Positions 4,893 through 5,386 of a DNA stretch of 5,386 bases are shown piece after piece. Origin of the DNA: Lachnospiraceae bacterium (lineage in GTDB: Bacteria; Bacillota; Clostridia; Lachnospirales; Lachnospiraceae); NCBI GenBank assembly GCA_900769175.1, contig CAAGFP010000094.1:1-5386 (forward strand). Reading direction: 5' to 3'. The stretch's first letter is position 1; each line of letters begins with the position of its first letter. Under the pieces are notes generated by a model. That model searched no databases. It worked only from the letters and a program-made list of their open reading frames with translations, and was not told the origin of the DNA. Made by a program: the position numbers and the translations under genes.

Positions 4893-5386
4893 ATGAAAAA
4901 ATGGTGGAATGATAAGGTTGCATACCAAATTTACCCAAAGAGTTTTTGTGATTCCAATGATGATGGAATCGGTGACCTGAAGGGTATTATCAGTAAGCTT
5001 GATTACTTAAAAGATCTTGGAGTCGACATATTATGGTTGTCTCCAATTTTTTGTTCTCCTCTTGCAGACCAGGGCTATGATATTTCCGATTATTACAATA
5101 TTGATAAGCGCTTCGGCACTATGGAAGATATGGATGAGCTGATTTCAGAGGCTAAAAAAAGAGACATGTATATACTGATGGATCTTGTAGTCAATCATTG
5201 CTCGGATGAACATGAGTGGTTTAAAGAGGCTATAAAAAATCCTGATGGTAAGTACGGAAAATACTTCTATATAGAAGATGTAAAAGATGGAAAGTACCCT
5301 TATAATATAAGTACGCTTTATATGGATATTGTTGTGGAGTGTGAAAAAATCGGTGATTACATCATAAATGTGGTAGAAGCGATAGC
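4893..5386 (+). CDS. GH13 alpha-glucosidase (oligo-1,6-glucosidase-like), 5' part; frame diverges near the window end
   Basis: The start ATG has GAGGA at 4879-4883 with a 9-base spacer, and the frame stays open past the window edge. Residues 1 to about 135 match the GH13_31 type (oligo-1,6-glucosidase, dextran glucosidase, trehalose-6-phosphate hydrolase). They show the WWNDKVAYQIYPKSF opening, the calcium-loop motif DSNDDGIGDL, the LGVDILWLSPIF strand, the GYDISDYYNI motif and conserved region I, MDLVVNHCSDEHEWF. There is no signal peptide, so it would act on oligosaccharides inside the cell. The nucleophile and acid/base regions lie downstream and cannot be judged. From about base 5300 the family pattern (W..YFGG..WE, then QPDLNW) disappears. 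It is replaced by LYMDIV..CEKIGDYIINVVEA, which looks like a PhoU helix. The gene may thus be a truncated or chimeric remnant. Confidence 0.85.
   Translation, partial: MKKWWNDKVAYQIYPKSFCDSNDDGIGDLKGIISKLDYLKDLGVDILWLSPIFCSPLADQGYDISDYYNIDKRFGTMEDMDELISEAKKRDMYILMDLVVNHCSDEHEWFKEAIKNPDGKYGKYFYIEDVKDGKYPYNISTLYMDIVVECEKIGDYIINVVEAI

Overview
The window looks like chromosomal or accessory DNA of an anaerobic clostridial Firmicute, most likely Lachnospiraceae (Butyrivibrio or Roseburia-like). The grounds are low G+C content, strong AGGAGG-type ribosome binding sites, and protein types typical of that group: a hybrid sensor kinase, an AGCS amino-acid symporter, a 7TM-GGDEF protein and a GH13_31-type glucosidase. 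All recognisable genes lie on the + strand. The taxonomic call is an inference from style and protein flavour, not from a marker gene.

Layout. 1-716: the 3' end of a hybrid histidine kinase (ATPase lobe plus receiver domain). 717-1078: a gene-free stretch that is not empty. It holds a near-consensus extended -10 promoter, a 7-codon leader ORF with a good ribosome binding site, and three mutually exclusive pairings ending in an intrinsic terminator. I read this as a leader-peptide transcription attenuator. 1079-1444: the N-terminal fifth of a MutS/MutS2-like ATPase, cut off by a stop. 1445-1697: a junction region containing a coding-like scrap in another frame, an 80-base G+C-rich block that folds as a closed multi-stem RNA, and a likely promoter. 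1698-3227: a complete AGCS sodium:amino-acid symporter. 3248-3281: a strong hairpin. 3317-4813: a membrane-bound diguanylate cyclase with a TTG start. 4803-4871: a 22-residue remnant that resembles the start of a LytTR-type regulator. 4893-5386: the 5' part of a GH13 glucosidase whose reading frame appears to change into a PhoU-like sequence just before the window ends.

How it fits together. The kinase and the GGDEF protein are signalling proteins, and the symporter and glucosidase are nutrient-acquisition proteins, but nothing in the sequence ties them into one pathway. The most interesting regulatory element is the attenuator. Its geometry predicts that a ribosome held on the leader ORF switches off the terminator, which is the logic of ribosome-stress-inducible genes. 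The gene behind it begins as a MutS2-like protein, a family that includes ribosome-acting members, but here it is broken.

A recurring oddity is that three genes (MutS-like, LytTR-like, GH13) keep a normal 5' end with a ribosome binding site but lose their 3' part at a sharp boundary. This points to deletion or rearrangement, or to chimeric assembly. Reads spanning the junctions would settle which.
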